The notes beneath the pieces are model-generated. The model made no database searches, was not told the DNA's origin, and saw only the letters and a program-made list of their open reading frames with translations. This document shows positions 16,818-26,112 of a DNA stretch of 64,000 bases, in pieces. The stretch's first letter is position 1, and every line of letters starts with the position of its first letter. The DNA is from FW021-bin31 sp964478125 (lineage in GTDB: Bacteria > Bacteroidota > Bacteroidia > Chitinophagales > Chitinophagaceae). The stretch covers positions 1-64,000 of the forward strand of contig CAYZGR010000005.1 in the NCBI GenBank assembly GCA_964478125.1, read 5' to 3'. The position numbers and the translations under genes were made by a program.

Positions 16818-18020
16818 TTACTGTGCGAGCCGTATACCGGTAAATTGCCACCTTTTTTCAGGTTGGAAAAAATTACGGTAAGTAGGCCGGCTGTGACCTT
16901 TCGGAGTGGCAATAGAGGCGCCGCGCAAGACCTTCTGATTGACCATAAATTTCCCATTATATTCTCCTGCTGCTCCTGCGGCTTTTTGAAAACCGGGATA
17001 GGGCAGATAAGCGCTTTCCGTCCATTCCCATCGCTGCCCCCAGGGAAATAGGCCCTGGGCCGCTTCCCACTCAAATTCGGTGGGCAACCGTTTTCCTTTC
17101 CAGTTGGCATAGGCGGCGGCCTCGAAATAGCTTACATGGCAAACCGGCTCTTCGGGATTCAGAACTTTCAAACCTTTTAGGGTATAGTAATGCCATTTGC
17201 CCTTAATGTTATGCCAGTAAAGAGGGGCTTTTATTTGATGGGCATTGACCCATGCCCAGCCATCGGAATGCCAATAACGAAAATCTTCATAGCCGCCTGC
17301 TTTTATAAATTCCAGATATTCCCCATTGGTGACCAGCTGACGGGCAATTTGGAAATCCTGCAGATAAACTTTGTGTCGTTCCTGTTCATTATCGTAGCAA
17401 AACCCGGCTCCTTCAAATCCGATTTCATATAACCCCTCCTGCAATGAAAGGAATTGGAGGGGTGCGTCAGAATCTTCCGTTCCATTGTCAAATTTCTTAT
17501 CGTATACCGGGAAAAGCGGGTTATTACCAAGAATGTACTTAATGTCACTGAGTAACAACTCCTGATGTTGTTGTTCGTGATTGAGGCCGAGAATAAGGGT
17601 ATTGAGGCATTCTTCAGGAAGATCAGGATCTTCAAGTAAATGGATCATGTTCCGGTCCACATAATGCCGATAGTCCATAATCTCATGCACGGATGGACGG
17701 GATAAATTTCCTCTGTCGGTTCGCAGCACCCTTTCTCCAAAATGCTCGTAATAACTGTTGAAGAGAAAGCTGTATTCTTCATTAAAAAAGCGGTATCCCT
17801 CAAAATAAGGTTTTAAAACCAACATTTCAAAAAACCAGGTAGTATGGGCGAGATGCCATTTGGGCGGGCTGACATCCGCTACCGGTTGCACTACGTGATC
17901 TTCGGTTTGTAAAGGTGCACAAAGTTGTTCGGATCTGACGCGTACTGCTTTATACTTGTTTAATAAACTGCCTTGTGCCTCTTTATTTGCTGCCTGAGTT
18001 TTTTCCAGTGTAGCGGACAT
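16818..18020 (-). CDS. egtB: Ergothioneine sulfoxide synthase (EgtB-type)
   Basis: A 400-residue non-heme iron enzyme that couples hercynine to a cysteine-containing thiol. The N-terminal DinB-like half has the iron ligands: WHLAH (H56/H59) and the H-x3-H-x-E motif H148/H152/E154. The C-terminal half is a formylglycine-generating-enzyme-like (sulfatase-modifying) domain ending in GIRLAQ. No gamma-glutamylcysteine ligase (EgtA) or EgtC amidohydrolase is nearby, so the thiol donor could be free cysteine, as in some EgtB classes (inference). A lyase gene for the last step is also absent here. Confidence 0.93.
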   Translation of the reverse strand: MSATLEKTQAANKEAQGSLLNKYKAVRVRSEQLCAPLQTEDHVVQPVADVSPPKWHLAHTTWFFEMLVLKPYFEGYRFFNEEYSFLFNSYYEHFGERVLRTDRGNLSRPSVHEIMDYRHYVDRNMIHLLEDPDLPEECLNTLILGLNHEQQHQELLLSDIKYILGNNPLFPVYDKKFDNGTEDSDAPLQFLSLQEGLYEIGFEGAGFCYDNEQERHKVYLQDFQIARQLVTNGEYLEFIKAGGYEDFRYWHSDGWAWVNAHQIKAPLYWHNIKGKWHYYTLKGLKVLNPEEPVCHVSYFEAAAYANWKGKRLPTEFEWEAAQGLFPWGQRWEWTESAYLPYPGFQKAAGAAGEYNGKFMVNQKVLRGASIATPKGHSRPTYRNFFQPEKRWQFTGIRLAQ

Positions 18021-18207
18021 AGTTCTGCAATTTAAAATAAGGAATTATCAGGTTATTAAACATAAATTGAAGATCAATTGTTTGGAGTGGATAGCATATT
18101 TTATAGCTCAAAAAAGGATCTACCCGATACTTTTGTATGTCCCGGCGCCTGCAAACGGCTATGGAAAAGGCCTCCAGGATCAGAATTAATTTAATTTTAG
18201 TAAAGTC

Positions 18208-20466
18208 CTATTCGCTGGTTTGAACAAAATCGTTCCGGGTAAGTTGATACATTCCCGTATTGTCCCCGGTATTCTGCTGTGATGTTGGCGTTTCAATTTT
18301 AATCTCATTGGCCTTTGTGCTCTCTGCCGCTGCATCCGGATAGTAAATACTGGCCAGGGTAGGCGCTATTACCAGTGATACAATGGAGGTCAATTTAATT
18401 AAAATATTCATTGAAGGGCCGGAGGTATCTTTGAAGGGATCTCCTACCGTATCCCCTGTCACCGATGCTTTGTGATGTTCAGAACCTTTGTAATGGGTTT
18501 CCCCTTCCAGTTCCACTCCTTTTTCGAAGGATTTTTTAGCGTTATCCCAGGCTCCGCCGGCGTTGGATTGAAACATACCCATTAATACGCCTGTTACAGT
18601 AATTCCGGCAAGAACGCCTCCCAATACTTCAGGGCCGAATAAAAAACCTACTACCACCGGAACTATAATGGCAATGGCGCCAGGCGCCATCATAGCCCGA
18701 ATAGAAGCGTTGGTAGAGATAGCCACGCATTTTTCATATTCCGGTTTCCCTTTTCCTTCTAAGATGCCCGGGATTTCCCGGAACTGTCTGCGTACTTCCT
18801 CTACCATCTTCATAGCTGCTTTCCCTACAGCAGAAATGGCCATTGAAGAAAAAATGAAGGGTATAACGGCTCCCACAAATAATCCGGCCAGTACTTTTGC
18901 CTGGTAAATGTCAATATGCTGGGTAGCCGGATCTGGCATCGCCACTCCTACAAAGGCTGCAAATAATGCCAGTGAGGTCAGTGCCGCAGAGGCAATGGCG
19001 AAACCTTTTCCTGTGGCTGCGGTAGTGTTTCCCACGGCATCCAGAATGTCGGTACGTTCCCGTACCTCCTTGGGAAGCTCACTCATTTCCGCTATGCCTC
19101 CGGCATTATCGGCGATAGGGCCAAAAGCGTCAATAGATAACTGCATGGCGGTCGTGGCCATCATTCCGGAAGCTGCAATAGCGACCCCGTATAATCCCGC
19201 AAATGCAAAAGCACCATAAATACCGGCGGCAAGCACCAGCATCGGGAGCAAGGTGGATTCCATACCTACTGCAAGCCCTCCGATGATGTTGGTGGCATGT
19301 CCGGTAGAAGACTGTCTGACAATGGACAAAACCGGACGTTTTCCCATCGCTGTATAATATTCCGTAATCACGCTCATCAGCGCCCCTACGACCAACCCGA
19401 CGATCACTGCCCCGAAAACACCGGTAGAGGTAAAATGGTGGCCCCGAAGTACCATTTGAGCAGGTAGCATGTTTATTATAATAAAGTAAGAAGCGATAGC
19501 GGTAAGAATAATGGCTACCCAGTTTCCCAGGTTAAGCGCCTTTTGTACGTTGCTGCTTTCCTCTTTAATGCTTACCAGGTAGGTACTCAAGATAGATAAC
19601 AAGGTTCCTACACCGGCAATCACCATGGGTAAAATAACAGGGGATAATCCGCCCAGGGTGTCTTGTGCATGGATTTCCCGTCCTAATACGACGGTACCAA
19701 TAATTGTGGAGACAAAGGATCCAAAGAGATCTGCTCCCATCCCGGCTACATCTCCCACATTATCGCCCACGTTATCGGCTATGGTGGCGGGATTTCTCGG
19801 ATCATCTTCCGGGATCCCGGCTTCCACTTTTCCCACGAGGTCGGCCCCGACGTCTGCAGCCTTCGTATAAATACCCCCACCCACGCGGGCAAATAAAGCA
19901 ATACTTTCTGCGCCCAGGGAGAAGCCGGTCAGCGCCTCCAGCGCCTTCTCCAGGCTTGTAGAAGATTGTAAAATTCCGGTACCGCTGTAAACCCCAAAGA
20001 GGTGTAAAAATATGATCAACAATGCACCCAATCCCAATACGGCCAGTCCGGTTACACCCAGTCCCATTACCGAACCTCCTTTGAAAGAGACGTTTAATGC
20101 TTTTGGAAGGCTGCTTTTCGCGGCTTCGGCAGTTCTCACATTTGCTTTGGTAGCAATACGCATCCCGTTGAAGCCTGCAAATGCGGATAAGATGGCGCCC
20201 AGAATGAAAGCAATGGAGATCACCCAGCTGGATTTGGGATTAACATAACCCATGTATCCCAATAAAATCGCTGCTATGATTACAAAGTAGGAGAGGGCTT
20301 TATACTCGGATTTTAAAAAGGCCATGGCGCCATTAGCAATGTGGCGGGCAAGTTCAGACATTTTCTCAGAGCCGGCACTTTTTTTGGAGACCCATGCACT
20401 TTTTACGGCCATAAAGATCAGTGCAATAATCCCCATGAGGGGAATGACGTACAAAAATTTACTCAT
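18208..20466 (-). CDS. hppA: Membrane-bound ion-translocating pyrophosphatase
   Basis: A 752-residue multi-pass inner-membrane enzyme (about 16 helices) that couples PPi hydrolysis to H+ or Na+ pumping. Signature motifs are GGGIYTKAADVGADLVGK, EDDPRNPATIADNVGDNVGD and, near the C-terminus, DTVGDPFKDTSGPS. GNTTAATGKG carries Ala where K+-independent enzymes have Lys, so it should be K+-dependent. A Glu at residue 187 (GAES, fifth helix) matches the shifted glutamate reported in the Flavobacterium H+-pumping type, suggesting H+ transport; this is inference. A -7 promoter element lies just upstream. Confidence 0.97.
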   Translation of the reverse strand: MSKFLYVIPLMGIIALIFMAVKSAWVSKKSAGSEKMSELARHIANGAMAFLKSEYKALSYFVIIAAILLGYMGYVNPKSSWVISIAFILGAILSAFAGFNGMRIATKANVRTAEAAKSSLPKALNVSFKGGSVMGLGVTGLAVLGLGALLIIFLHLFGVYSGTGILQSSTSLEKALEALTGFSLGAESIALFARVGGGIYTKAADVGADLVGKVEAGIPEDDPRNPATIADNVGDNVGDVAGMGADLFGSFVSTIIGTVVLGREIHAQDTLGGLSPVILPMVIAGVGTLLSILSTYLVSIKEESSNVQKALNLGNWVAIILTAIASYFIIINMLPAQMVLRGHHFTSTGVFGAVIVGLVVGALMSVITEYYTAMGKRPVLSIVRQSSTGHATNIIGGLAVGMESTLLPMLVLAAGIYGAFAFAGLYGVAIAASGMMATTAMQLSIDAFGPIADNAGGIAEMSELPKEVRERTDILDAVGNTTAATGKGFAIASAALTSLALFAAFVGVAMPDPATQHIDIYQAKVLAGLFVGAVIPFIFSSMAISAVGKAAMKMVEEVRRQFREIPGILEGKGKPEYEKCVAISTNASIRAMMAPGAIAIIVPVVVGFLFGPEVLGGVLAGITVTGVLMGMFQSNAGGAWDNAKKSFEKGVELEGETHYKGSEHHKASVTGDTVGDPFKDTSGPSMNILIKLTSIVSLVIAPTLASIYYPDAAAESTKANEIKIETPTSQQNTGDNTGMYQLTRNDFVQTSE

Positions 20467-20497
20467 AGTGCGTTATTAACTTATAATTTCAGGGGTG

Positions 20498-20505
20498 CAA
20501 AGGTA
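20498..20505 (-). promoter_or_regulatory. Candidate -7 element for hppA
   Basis: The minus strand reads TACCTTTGC, an exact TAnnTTTG match, 31 bases before the hppA ATG. It is the same octamer as in the purF-like promoter at 41950. Confidence 0.6.
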
Positions 20506-20679
20506 ATAGTAAAAATAGAATAGTCCGCTTTCAGAATAAAATTTGTTAATGATACAGCCTTTTGCCCTTTCCTTTGTGAATAATTGCCTGTTTCGGATAA
20601 AATTTGCGGGGGAAGCAACGTTTTGACCCATTCAATGGTCTGAATAAGGCGACGTATTTAATTTGTTAAATAAAATAAT

Positions 20680-21531
20680 ATGATGAAAACGATACTTCTC
20701 ATAGGATGTCTGGTGCTTTTGGCGACGGGCTTTGTTTATTCGCAAGATAAGATTTACCGGAAAAATGGGCGGGTATTGGATGTTGAAATTATTGAAATCA
20801 ATCCCGGCCTTATTAAATATCGGGAACCGCGAAAAGGAACCTCTATTATTTTCTCACTTGAAAAAGATAAAGTCAGCAAGGTCGTTTTCGCCAATGGGGA
20901 GACGGAGCGGTACCTGGACCAACTGAGAGATCCGGAATTGTATGCGGATCAGCTTCAACGGGCGGTTAAATTTAATTTCCTTTCTCCTTTGTTTGGATTT
21001 ACGCAATTTACCTATGAACGGCTTCTGAGGCCCGGAAGAAGTTATGAAGTGGCTTTAGGTGTGATCGGATTGGGCAAGAATACGGAGATCATGGAATGGA
21101 ACGATCAAGAGTTCCGCCGTGATGCAAAAGGGGCTTTTTTCGAAGGCGGTATGAAATTTATAAAGCTGCCTAATTTCAGAAACAGCACCACCAGATATAC
21201 GAATATCATGCAGGGCTCCTATCTCCGGCCCGATCTGATCGTCGGTTATTATTCCAATAATGTTGTTGTGGATAAAAATGGGGAATACCAGACTCAAAAG
21301 CAAAATGTAACTTTTGGAGGCCTTATGCTGGACCTGGGCCGCCAATGGGTATTTGGAGATAAGATCCTGTTGGATATATACGTGGGAGTAGGCTATGCAT
21401 TGGATAATATTAAGGAGGACGACAGGGACGTTTGGGTAGATTATGCACTTAATCATTTTGCTCTTCTGACGGGCGGGAATACCGGGATCGGAATCCGGTC
21501 GGGCCTGAAAGTAGGCCTATTAATCAAATAA
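20680..21531 (+). CDS. Secreted hypothetical protein, possible outer-membrane barrel
   Basis: A 283-residue exported protein with a signal peptide at 1-22 (ends VYSQ). Residues 23-80 hold a short repeat-like segment (DKIYRKNGRVLDVEIIEI, then KVVFANGETERY) seen in many Bacteroidota secreted proteins; the remainder is aromatic-rich with alternating strands, consistent with an eight- to ten-stranded beta-barrel. No enzyme motif is seen. It precedes the atp operon by 88 bases, but the atp genes have their own promoter, so a functional link is not implied. Confidence 0.75.
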   Translation: MMKTILLIGCLVLLATGFVYSQDKIYRKNGRVLDVEIIEINPGLIKYREPRKGTSIIFSLEKDKVSKVVFANGETERYLDQLRDPELYADQLQRAVKFNFLSPLFGFTQFTYERLLRPGRSYEVALGVIGLGKNTEIMEWNDQEFRRDAKGAFFEGGMKFIKLPNFRNSTTRYTNIMQGSYLRPDLIVGYYSNNVVVDKNGEYQTQKQNVTFGGLMLDLGRQWVFGDKILLDIYVGVGYALDNIKEDDRDVWVDYALNHFALLTGGNTGIGIRSGLKVGLLIK

Positions 21532-21566
21532 CCTTTATATTAATAAAAAATAATTCTGTTTTAAGG

Positions 21567-21596
21567 TTGTTTTGCAGGAAATTCAAGCTATCTTTG
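21567..21596 (+). promoter_or_regulatory. Promoter of the atp operon
   Basis: TTG at 21567-21569, a 19-base spacer, and TATCTTTG at 21589-21596 match the Bacteroidota sigma-A form TTG-N19-TAnnTTTG. The predicted start of transcription is near 21603, before the ATG at 21620. This excludes the in-frame TTG at 21572 as the atpB start. Confidence 0.72.
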
Positions 21597-21619
21597 CGGC
21601 AAATTTCGAAGACGGAATC

Positions 21620-22795
21620 ATGATAAAGGCCCTTAAATACAGTTGGACAGGCTCTTTTGCCGCTTTTCTGATCTTTTTTTGCTCGTTCTATCCCGCCCTT
21701 TCTTTTGCTCAGGCAGAGGAACCTGATGTACAGGGGCAGGAGGCGGTGGATTCCGCTGAGGAAGAAAGTGGTTTTAATGCAGACGAGGTGATTTTGGAGC
21801 ATGTGAAAGATTCTCATTATTGGCATTTCTTTTCTATTAATGGTTATGAAGCGTCTTTATCCCTTCCGGTGATCCTTTATGTTCCCAAATCCGGTTTCTC
21901 CGTATTTATGTCGTCCAGGTTCCATCATGGCGAAACTCCATATAAAGGCTTTCGCTTACTTACTGCAGATTACATTTCCGAATATAATCTTTCTACGAAT
22001 AAATATTTTCCAGGGACCATTATTGCCGTTAATCCGGACGGCTCCCCAAATCTTTTTGTACCGGTTTATGATATTTCACTGACCCGGAATGTTTTGCAGG
22101 CCATGCTTTCTGCGCTTCTCCTGATCCTTATTTTCGTAGGGATGGCACGAAAATACAGCCGCAATCCTCATAAAGCACCCAGTGGTTTTCAGAATGCACT
22201 GGAACCTTTTGTGTTGTTTATCAGGGATGATGTAGCCCGTCCGTATCTTGGAGATAAAGCAGACCGGTATTTGCCCCTTTTATTAACCATTTTTTTCTTT
22301 ATATGGATCAATTCGCTGCTGGCCCTTATCCCGGGTTCGGCAAATGTAGCGGGGAATCTGGCATTTACGGGTGTTCTTGCCGCCTTTTCTTTTGTATATA
22401 TTTTAATCAGTACCAATAAATATTACTGGGAGCATATTTTCTGGCCTCCGGGTATGCCCTTTTTGGTGAAGCTTGTTTTGATACCGGTGGAAATCCTGGG
22501 CATATTTACCAAGCCCTTTGCACTGATGATTCGTCTGTTTGCAAACATGCTGGCAGGCCATATGATTATTTTGAGTATTATTTCGCTGATCTTTATTTTC
22601 GGTGGGATGATTATGGCTGTTGGATGGGGCTTTTCCGTTATTTCGGTGGCTTTTACCATATTTATGTATTTCGTGGAATTACTTGTAGGACTTATTCAGG
22701 CCTTCATTTTTGCCAATTTGTCTGCCCTGTTCATTGCCCAGGCCTTTGAGCATGGTCCGCATCAAAGACTTGAGGACGAAGAAGTTATTTTGTAA
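21620..22795 (+). CDS. atpB: ATP synthase F0 subunit a
   Basis: A 391-residue membrane subunit of the F1Fo ATP synthase that forms the proton half-channels. The first ~31 residues look like a cleavable signal (ALSFAQA), followed by a ~100-residue periplasmic region, both usual for Bacteroidota AtpB. The essential arginine lies in MIRLFANMLAGHMI near the C-terminal third. Start ATG 21620 is chosen from the promoter position. First gene of atpB-E-F-H-A. Confidence 0.95.
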   Translation: MIKALKYSWTGSFAAFLIFFCSFYPALSFAQAEEPDVQGQEAVDSAEEESGFNADEVILEHVKDSHYWHFFSINGYEASLSLPVILYVPKSGFSVFMSSRFHHGETPYKGFRLLTADYISEYNLSTNKYFPGTIIAVNPDGSPNLFVPVYDISLTRNVLQAMLSALLLILIFVGMARKYSRNPHKAPSGFQNALEPFVLFIRDDVARPYLGDKADRYLPLLLTIFFFIWINSLLALIPGSANVAGNLAFTGVLAAFSFVYILISTNKYYWEHIFWPPGMPFLVKLVLIPVEILGIFTKPFALMIRLFANMLAGHMIILSIISLIFIFGGMIMAVGWGFSVISVAFTIFMYFVELLVGLIQAFIFANLSALFIAQAFEHGPHQRLEDEEVIL

Positions 22796-22849
22796 ATCGT
22801 TAATATTTCAAATTCGGATTTTTTTAATCATCATATAAAATAAACCCAT

Positions 22850-23101
22850 ATGACACTTTTAAGTATTTTGTTTCTTGCGGCAAGCGGCTTAGGTAAAATT
22901 GGCGCCGGTGTAGGCGCAGGTTTGGCTGCCATCGGTGCCGGTGTAGGTATTGGCCAGATTGGTAAGGATGCCATGAACGCTATTGCCCGCCAGCCTGAAG
23001 TTTCCGGTGAGATCCGCTCCAACATGATCGTGATGGCTGCCCTTATCGAAGGGGTGGCGCTGTTCGCAGTTGTGGTGGCGATCCTTGCCCTGTTTGTTTA
23101 A
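22850..23101 (+). CDS. atpE: ATP synthase F0 subunit c
   Basis: An 83-residue two-helix hairpin that forms the rotor ring. The polar loop ARQPE and the ion-binding glutamate in AALIEGVALF are visible. The Na+-type ligand set (Gln in helix 1, Ser/Thr after the Glu) is not evident, so proton coupling is likely. It is followed directly by a strong terminator-like hairpin that separates it from atpF. Confidence 0.96.
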   Translation: MTLLSILFLAASGLGKIGAGVGAGLAAIGAGVGIGQIGKDAMNAIARQPEVSGEIRSNMIVMAALIEGVALFAVVVAILALFV

Positions 23102-23118
23102 GAAACAAACCGGATTTT

Positions 23119-23164
23119 CTTACTGCATTCAGAGCGCAGGGCCGAGAATGCAGTAAGTTTTTTT
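23119..23164 (+). terminator. Terminator-like hairpin inside the atp operon
   Basis: A perfect 12-bp stem (23119-23130 with 23146-23157), a 15-base loop and a run of seven T (23158-23164). It begins 18 bases after the atpE stop. It could end part of the transcripts after atpE, raising subunit c relative to the downstream subunits, or protect the 3' end of an atpBE message. Confidence 0.85.
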
Positions 23165-23177
23165 AAGTTTGAAATAA

Positions 23178-23185
23178 TAATTTTG
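23178..23185 (+). promoter_or_regulatory. Possible internal -7 element before atpF
   Basis: TAATTTTG matches TAnnTTTG 14 bases past the terminator run and 51 bases before the atpF ATG. No -33 TTG is present at the right distance, so this is weak. Confidence 0.35.
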
Positions 23186-23236
23186 ACCGTATCCGATATA
23201 AATAAATATCCTGATCATTTTTTAAATTAACAAAGT

Positions 23237-23731
23237 ATGGATTTACTGAGCCCCGGTTTTGGACTGATTTTCTGGATGGCCGTCATCTTTCTTTTGACCC
23301 TTATTATCTTACGGAAGTTCGCATGGAAGCCCATACTGAAAATGCTTGATGAGCGGGAGAAAGGGATCGCCGATTCCATCGAAACAGCAGACCGCATAAA
23401 AGCTGAAATGGCACAGATGAAGTACGAGCACGAAGAAATGCTGAAGGAAGCTAAAATAGAGCGTAGCCGTATTCTCAAAGAAGCCAAAGAGGCTAAAGAT
23501 CAGATCGTTAACGACGCGAAAGAACAAGCCAAGGCCGAAGCGAAGAAAATTATTGAGAGTGCCCAGGTGGCTATAAACAATCAAAAAATGGCTGCGCTTA
23601 CCGATGTTAAAAACCAGGTGGGCAACCTGGCCGTGGAAGTAGCTGAAAAGATCTTGCGGAAACAGTTAAGTGAAGGAGCCGCCCAGCAGGATTATATCCG
23701 TCAATTGGCCGGTGAAATTGAACTGAATTAA
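23237..23731 (+). CDS. atpF: ATP synthase F0 subunit b
   Basis: A 164-residue peripheral-stalk subunit. One N-terminal membrane helix (about residues 8-26) is followed by a long charged coiled coil rich in Lys, Glu and Ala, as in all b subunits. It links Fo to the delta subunit, whose gene follows after 49 bases. Confidence 0.94.
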   Translation: MDLLSPGFGLIFWMAVIFLLTLIILRKFAWKPILKMLDEREKGIADSIETADRIKAEMAQMKYEHEEMLKEAKIERSRILKEAKEAKDQIVNDAKEQAKAEAKKIIESAQVAINNQKMAALTDVKNQVGNLAVEVAEKILRKQLSEGAAQQDYIRQLAGEIELN

Positions 23732-23780
23732 TAAATAGAGATAGATTCCGAATACTACCTATCGTTAAATAATAGCTGCT

Positions 23781-24341
23781 ATGCCTAATCCCCGTTTGGC
23801 TGAACGTTATGCAAAATCTGTTGTTGATCTGGCTGTTGAAACCGACCGGCTGGAAGCCGTTTTTCAGGATATGATCCTGATGAATGATTCCTGTGGGACC
23901 AATCCCGATCTGGTTCGCTTTTTGAAGAGCCCGGTTATTAATGCGGAAAAAAAAGAAAAGATCTTTGTAGCTATTTTTGGGGACAGGATTTCGGAGATCA
24001 GCAGGAAATTTGCGATACTGCTGATCAAAAAAGGACGAGAGGGCTATTTACCTGAGATTGCGCGTGCTGCTATTCATCAGTATAGGATCCTTAAAAATAT
24101 CCGTCAGGTAAAAATGATCACCGCCGTACCTTTGTCGGACGAGCTGAAAGCCGATATTATAAAGAAAATAAAGGCCGAGATCACGAACCAGCAGATTGAG
24201 TTGATTACGGATGTAAAAGAAGATCTGATCGGTGGTTTTATCCTGGAAACAAACAATACGATTTTTGATGCCAGCATTGCCCGTGATCTGAAAGACATTA
24301 AAAAGCAGTTTAATAAAAATATTTACATATCCGACCTTTAA
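23781..24341 (+). CDS. atpH: ATP synthase F1 subunit delta
   Basis: A 186-residue subunit that joins the b stalk to the top of the alpha/beta ring. It has the N-terminal RLAERYAKSVVDLA helix and the C-terminal segment DLIGGFILE with a following short strand typical of OSCP/delta. It lies between atpF and atpA with short spacers. Confidence 0.94.
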   Translation: MPNPRLAERYAKSVVDLAVETDRLEAVFQDMILMNDSCGTNPDLVRFLKSPVINAEKKEKIFVAIFGDRISEISRKFAILLIKKGREGYLPEIARAAIHQYRILKNIRQVKMITAVPLSDELKADIIKKIKAEITNQQIELITDVKEDLIGGFILETNNTIFDASIARDLKDIKKQFNKNIYISDL

Positions 24342-24384
24342 AAGAAAGCAGAATATACACTTAATCATATTAACAAACTGAGTT

Positions 24385-25968
24385 ATGCCTGAGATAAAAC
24401 CTGATGAAATATCTGCGATATTACGTCAACAATTAAGCAATTTTAATGCATCTGCTGACCTGGAAGAAGTAGGTACTGTTCTTCAGGTGGGCGATGGTAT
24501 TGCTCGTATTTATGGCCTGAATAATATCCGTTCCGGGGAACTGGTTGAATTTGAAAATGGCCTTAAGGCGATAGCCCTGAACCTGGAAGAGGATAACGTG
24601 GGGGTGGTTTTGATGGGAGAGTACAATGAAATTAAAGAAGGCGCTACTGTACGTCGTACGGGTCAGATCGCTTCTATAAAGGTAGGAGAGGGGATGATCG
24701 GCCGTGTTGTAAATACGCTCGGAGAACCGATTGACGGACAGGGACCCCTTTCCGGTGAATTATATGAAATGCCGATAGAAAGAAAGGCGCCCGGGGTTAT
24801 TTTCCGGGAACCCGTAAAGGAACCTCTGCAAACCGGCATTAAATCTATTGACGCCATGATCCCTATAGGCCGTGGCCAGCGTGAATTGATCATTGGCGAC
24901 CGCCAAACCGGGAAGACGGCTATTGCTATCGATACCATTCTGAACCAGAAAGAATTTTTTGAAGCGGGAAATCCGGTATATTGTATTTACGTAGCAGTCG
25001 GTCAAAAGGCTTCTACTGTTGCTCAGGTACGAAAAACCCTGGAAGCTAATGGCGCTTTGGAATACACCACTATTGTGGCAGCTTCTGCTTCTGATCCGGC
25101 CCCCTTACAATTCTACGCTCCCTTTGCCGGGGCGGCTATTGGGGAATATTTTCGTGATACCGGACGTCCTGCGCTGATCGTATATGACGACTTATCCAAA
25201 CAGGCCGTGGCTTATCGCGAAGTATCGCTATTATTGCGTCGTCCTCCGGGGCGCGAGGCATATCCCGGGGATGTGTTTTATTTGCACTCCCGCCTGCTGG
25301 AGCGCGCTGCAAAGATCATCACCAATGATGAAATCGCGGGCCGGATGAATGACCTTCCGGAATCCCTCCGGGGAAAAGTAAAAGGAGGCGGATCCTTGAC
25401 AGCGTTACCTATTATTGAAACACAGGCAGGTGACGTTTCTGCTTATATTCCTACAAATGTGATCTCTATTACCGATGGACAGATCTTCCTGGAATCCGAT
25501 TTGTTTAACTCCGGTATTCGTCCCGCTATCAACGTAGGTATTTCGGTGAGCCGTGTGGGAGGAAATGCACAGATCAAGTCCATGAAAAAAGTAGCCGGTA
25601 CGCTGAAGCTGGATCAGGCTCAATATCGGGAAATGGAGGCCTTTGCCAAGTTTGGCAGCGATATGGACGCGGCTACAAAAGCGATACTTGACAAGGGCGC
25701 ACGGAATGTACAAATCCTGATCCAGGACCAGTTTTCCCCGTTCCCGGTGGAAAAGCAGGTGGCGATCATTTATCTGGGAACAAATGGCCTGATCTCTGAG
25801 GTTCCGGTGGACAAAGTGCGCGATTTTGAAAACACCTTCCTTAATGAGATGGAGGCGCAACTTCCGGAGGTGCTGGAAGAATTCAAAAAAGGAAAACTTC
25901 CAGAAGAAGGAATCCGTAAAATGAAAGACCTGGCTAATGGGATCATCCCACAGTTTAAGGAGCAATAA
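24385..25968 (+). CDS. atpA: ATP synthase F1 subunit alpha
   Basis: A 527-residue subunit of the F1 hexamer. The Walker A loop GDRQTGKT is at residues 171-178; the DDLSKQAVAYRE and family signature PAINVGISVSRVGG segments are present. In most Bacteroidota atpG follows atpA, but here an intrinsic terminator lies 31 bases downstream and a ferritin gene comes next; atpG, atpD and atpC must lie elsewhere. Confidence 0.97.
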   Translation: MPEIKPDEISAILRQQLSNFNASADLEEVGTVLQVGDGIARIYGLNNIRSGELVEFENGLKAIALNLEEDNVGVVLMGEYNEIKEGATVRRTGQIASIKVGEGMIGRVVNTLGEPIDGQGPLSGELYEMPIERKAPGVIFREPVKEPLQTGIKSIDAMIPIGRGQRELIIGDRQTGKTAIAIDTILNQKEFFEAGNPVYCIYVAVGQKASTVAQVRKTLEANGALEYTTIVAASASDPAPLQFYAPFAGAAIGEYFRDTGRPALIVYDDLSKQAVAYREVSLLLRRPPGREAYPGDVFYLHSRLLERAAKIITNDEIAGRMNDLPESLRGKVKGGGSLTALPIIETQAGDVSAYIPTNVISITDGQIFLESDLFNSGIRPAINVGISVSRVGGNAQIKSMKKVAGTLKLDQAQYREMEAFAKFGSDMDAATKAILDKGARNVQILIQDQFSPFPVEKQVAIIYLGTNGLISEVPVDKVRDFENTFLNEMEAQLPEVLEEFKKGKLPEEGIRKMKDLANGIIPQFKEQ

Positions 25969-25999
25969 TTTTTCTCAAAAAGAATACGGGATTTTGTTT

Positions 26000-26030
26000 G
26001 GGTTGAGGGCTTGGGCTCTCAACCCTTTTT
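26000..26030 (+). terminator. Intrinsic terminator after atpA
   Basis: An 8-bp stem (26000-26007 with 26018-26025), a 10-base loop and five T. It marks the end of the atp transcript. Confidence 0.85.
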
Positions 26031-26104
26031 ACTAATGGCATAATACACATGATCCGGGGCACATCCGCTCATTGATTATTTCCATATATTAGCCCAAAGT
26101 TTTC

Positions 26105-26112
26105 TATTTTTG
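26105..26112 (+). promoter_or_regulatory. Candidate -7 element for the ferritin gene
   Basis: TATTTTTG matches TAnnTTTG 31 bases before the ATG at 26144. A -33 element is not clear. Confidence 0.45.

Noticed and set aside
25405..25965. 186-residue minus-strand frame inside atpA
   Set aside because: Shadow frame; atpA is complete and conserved.
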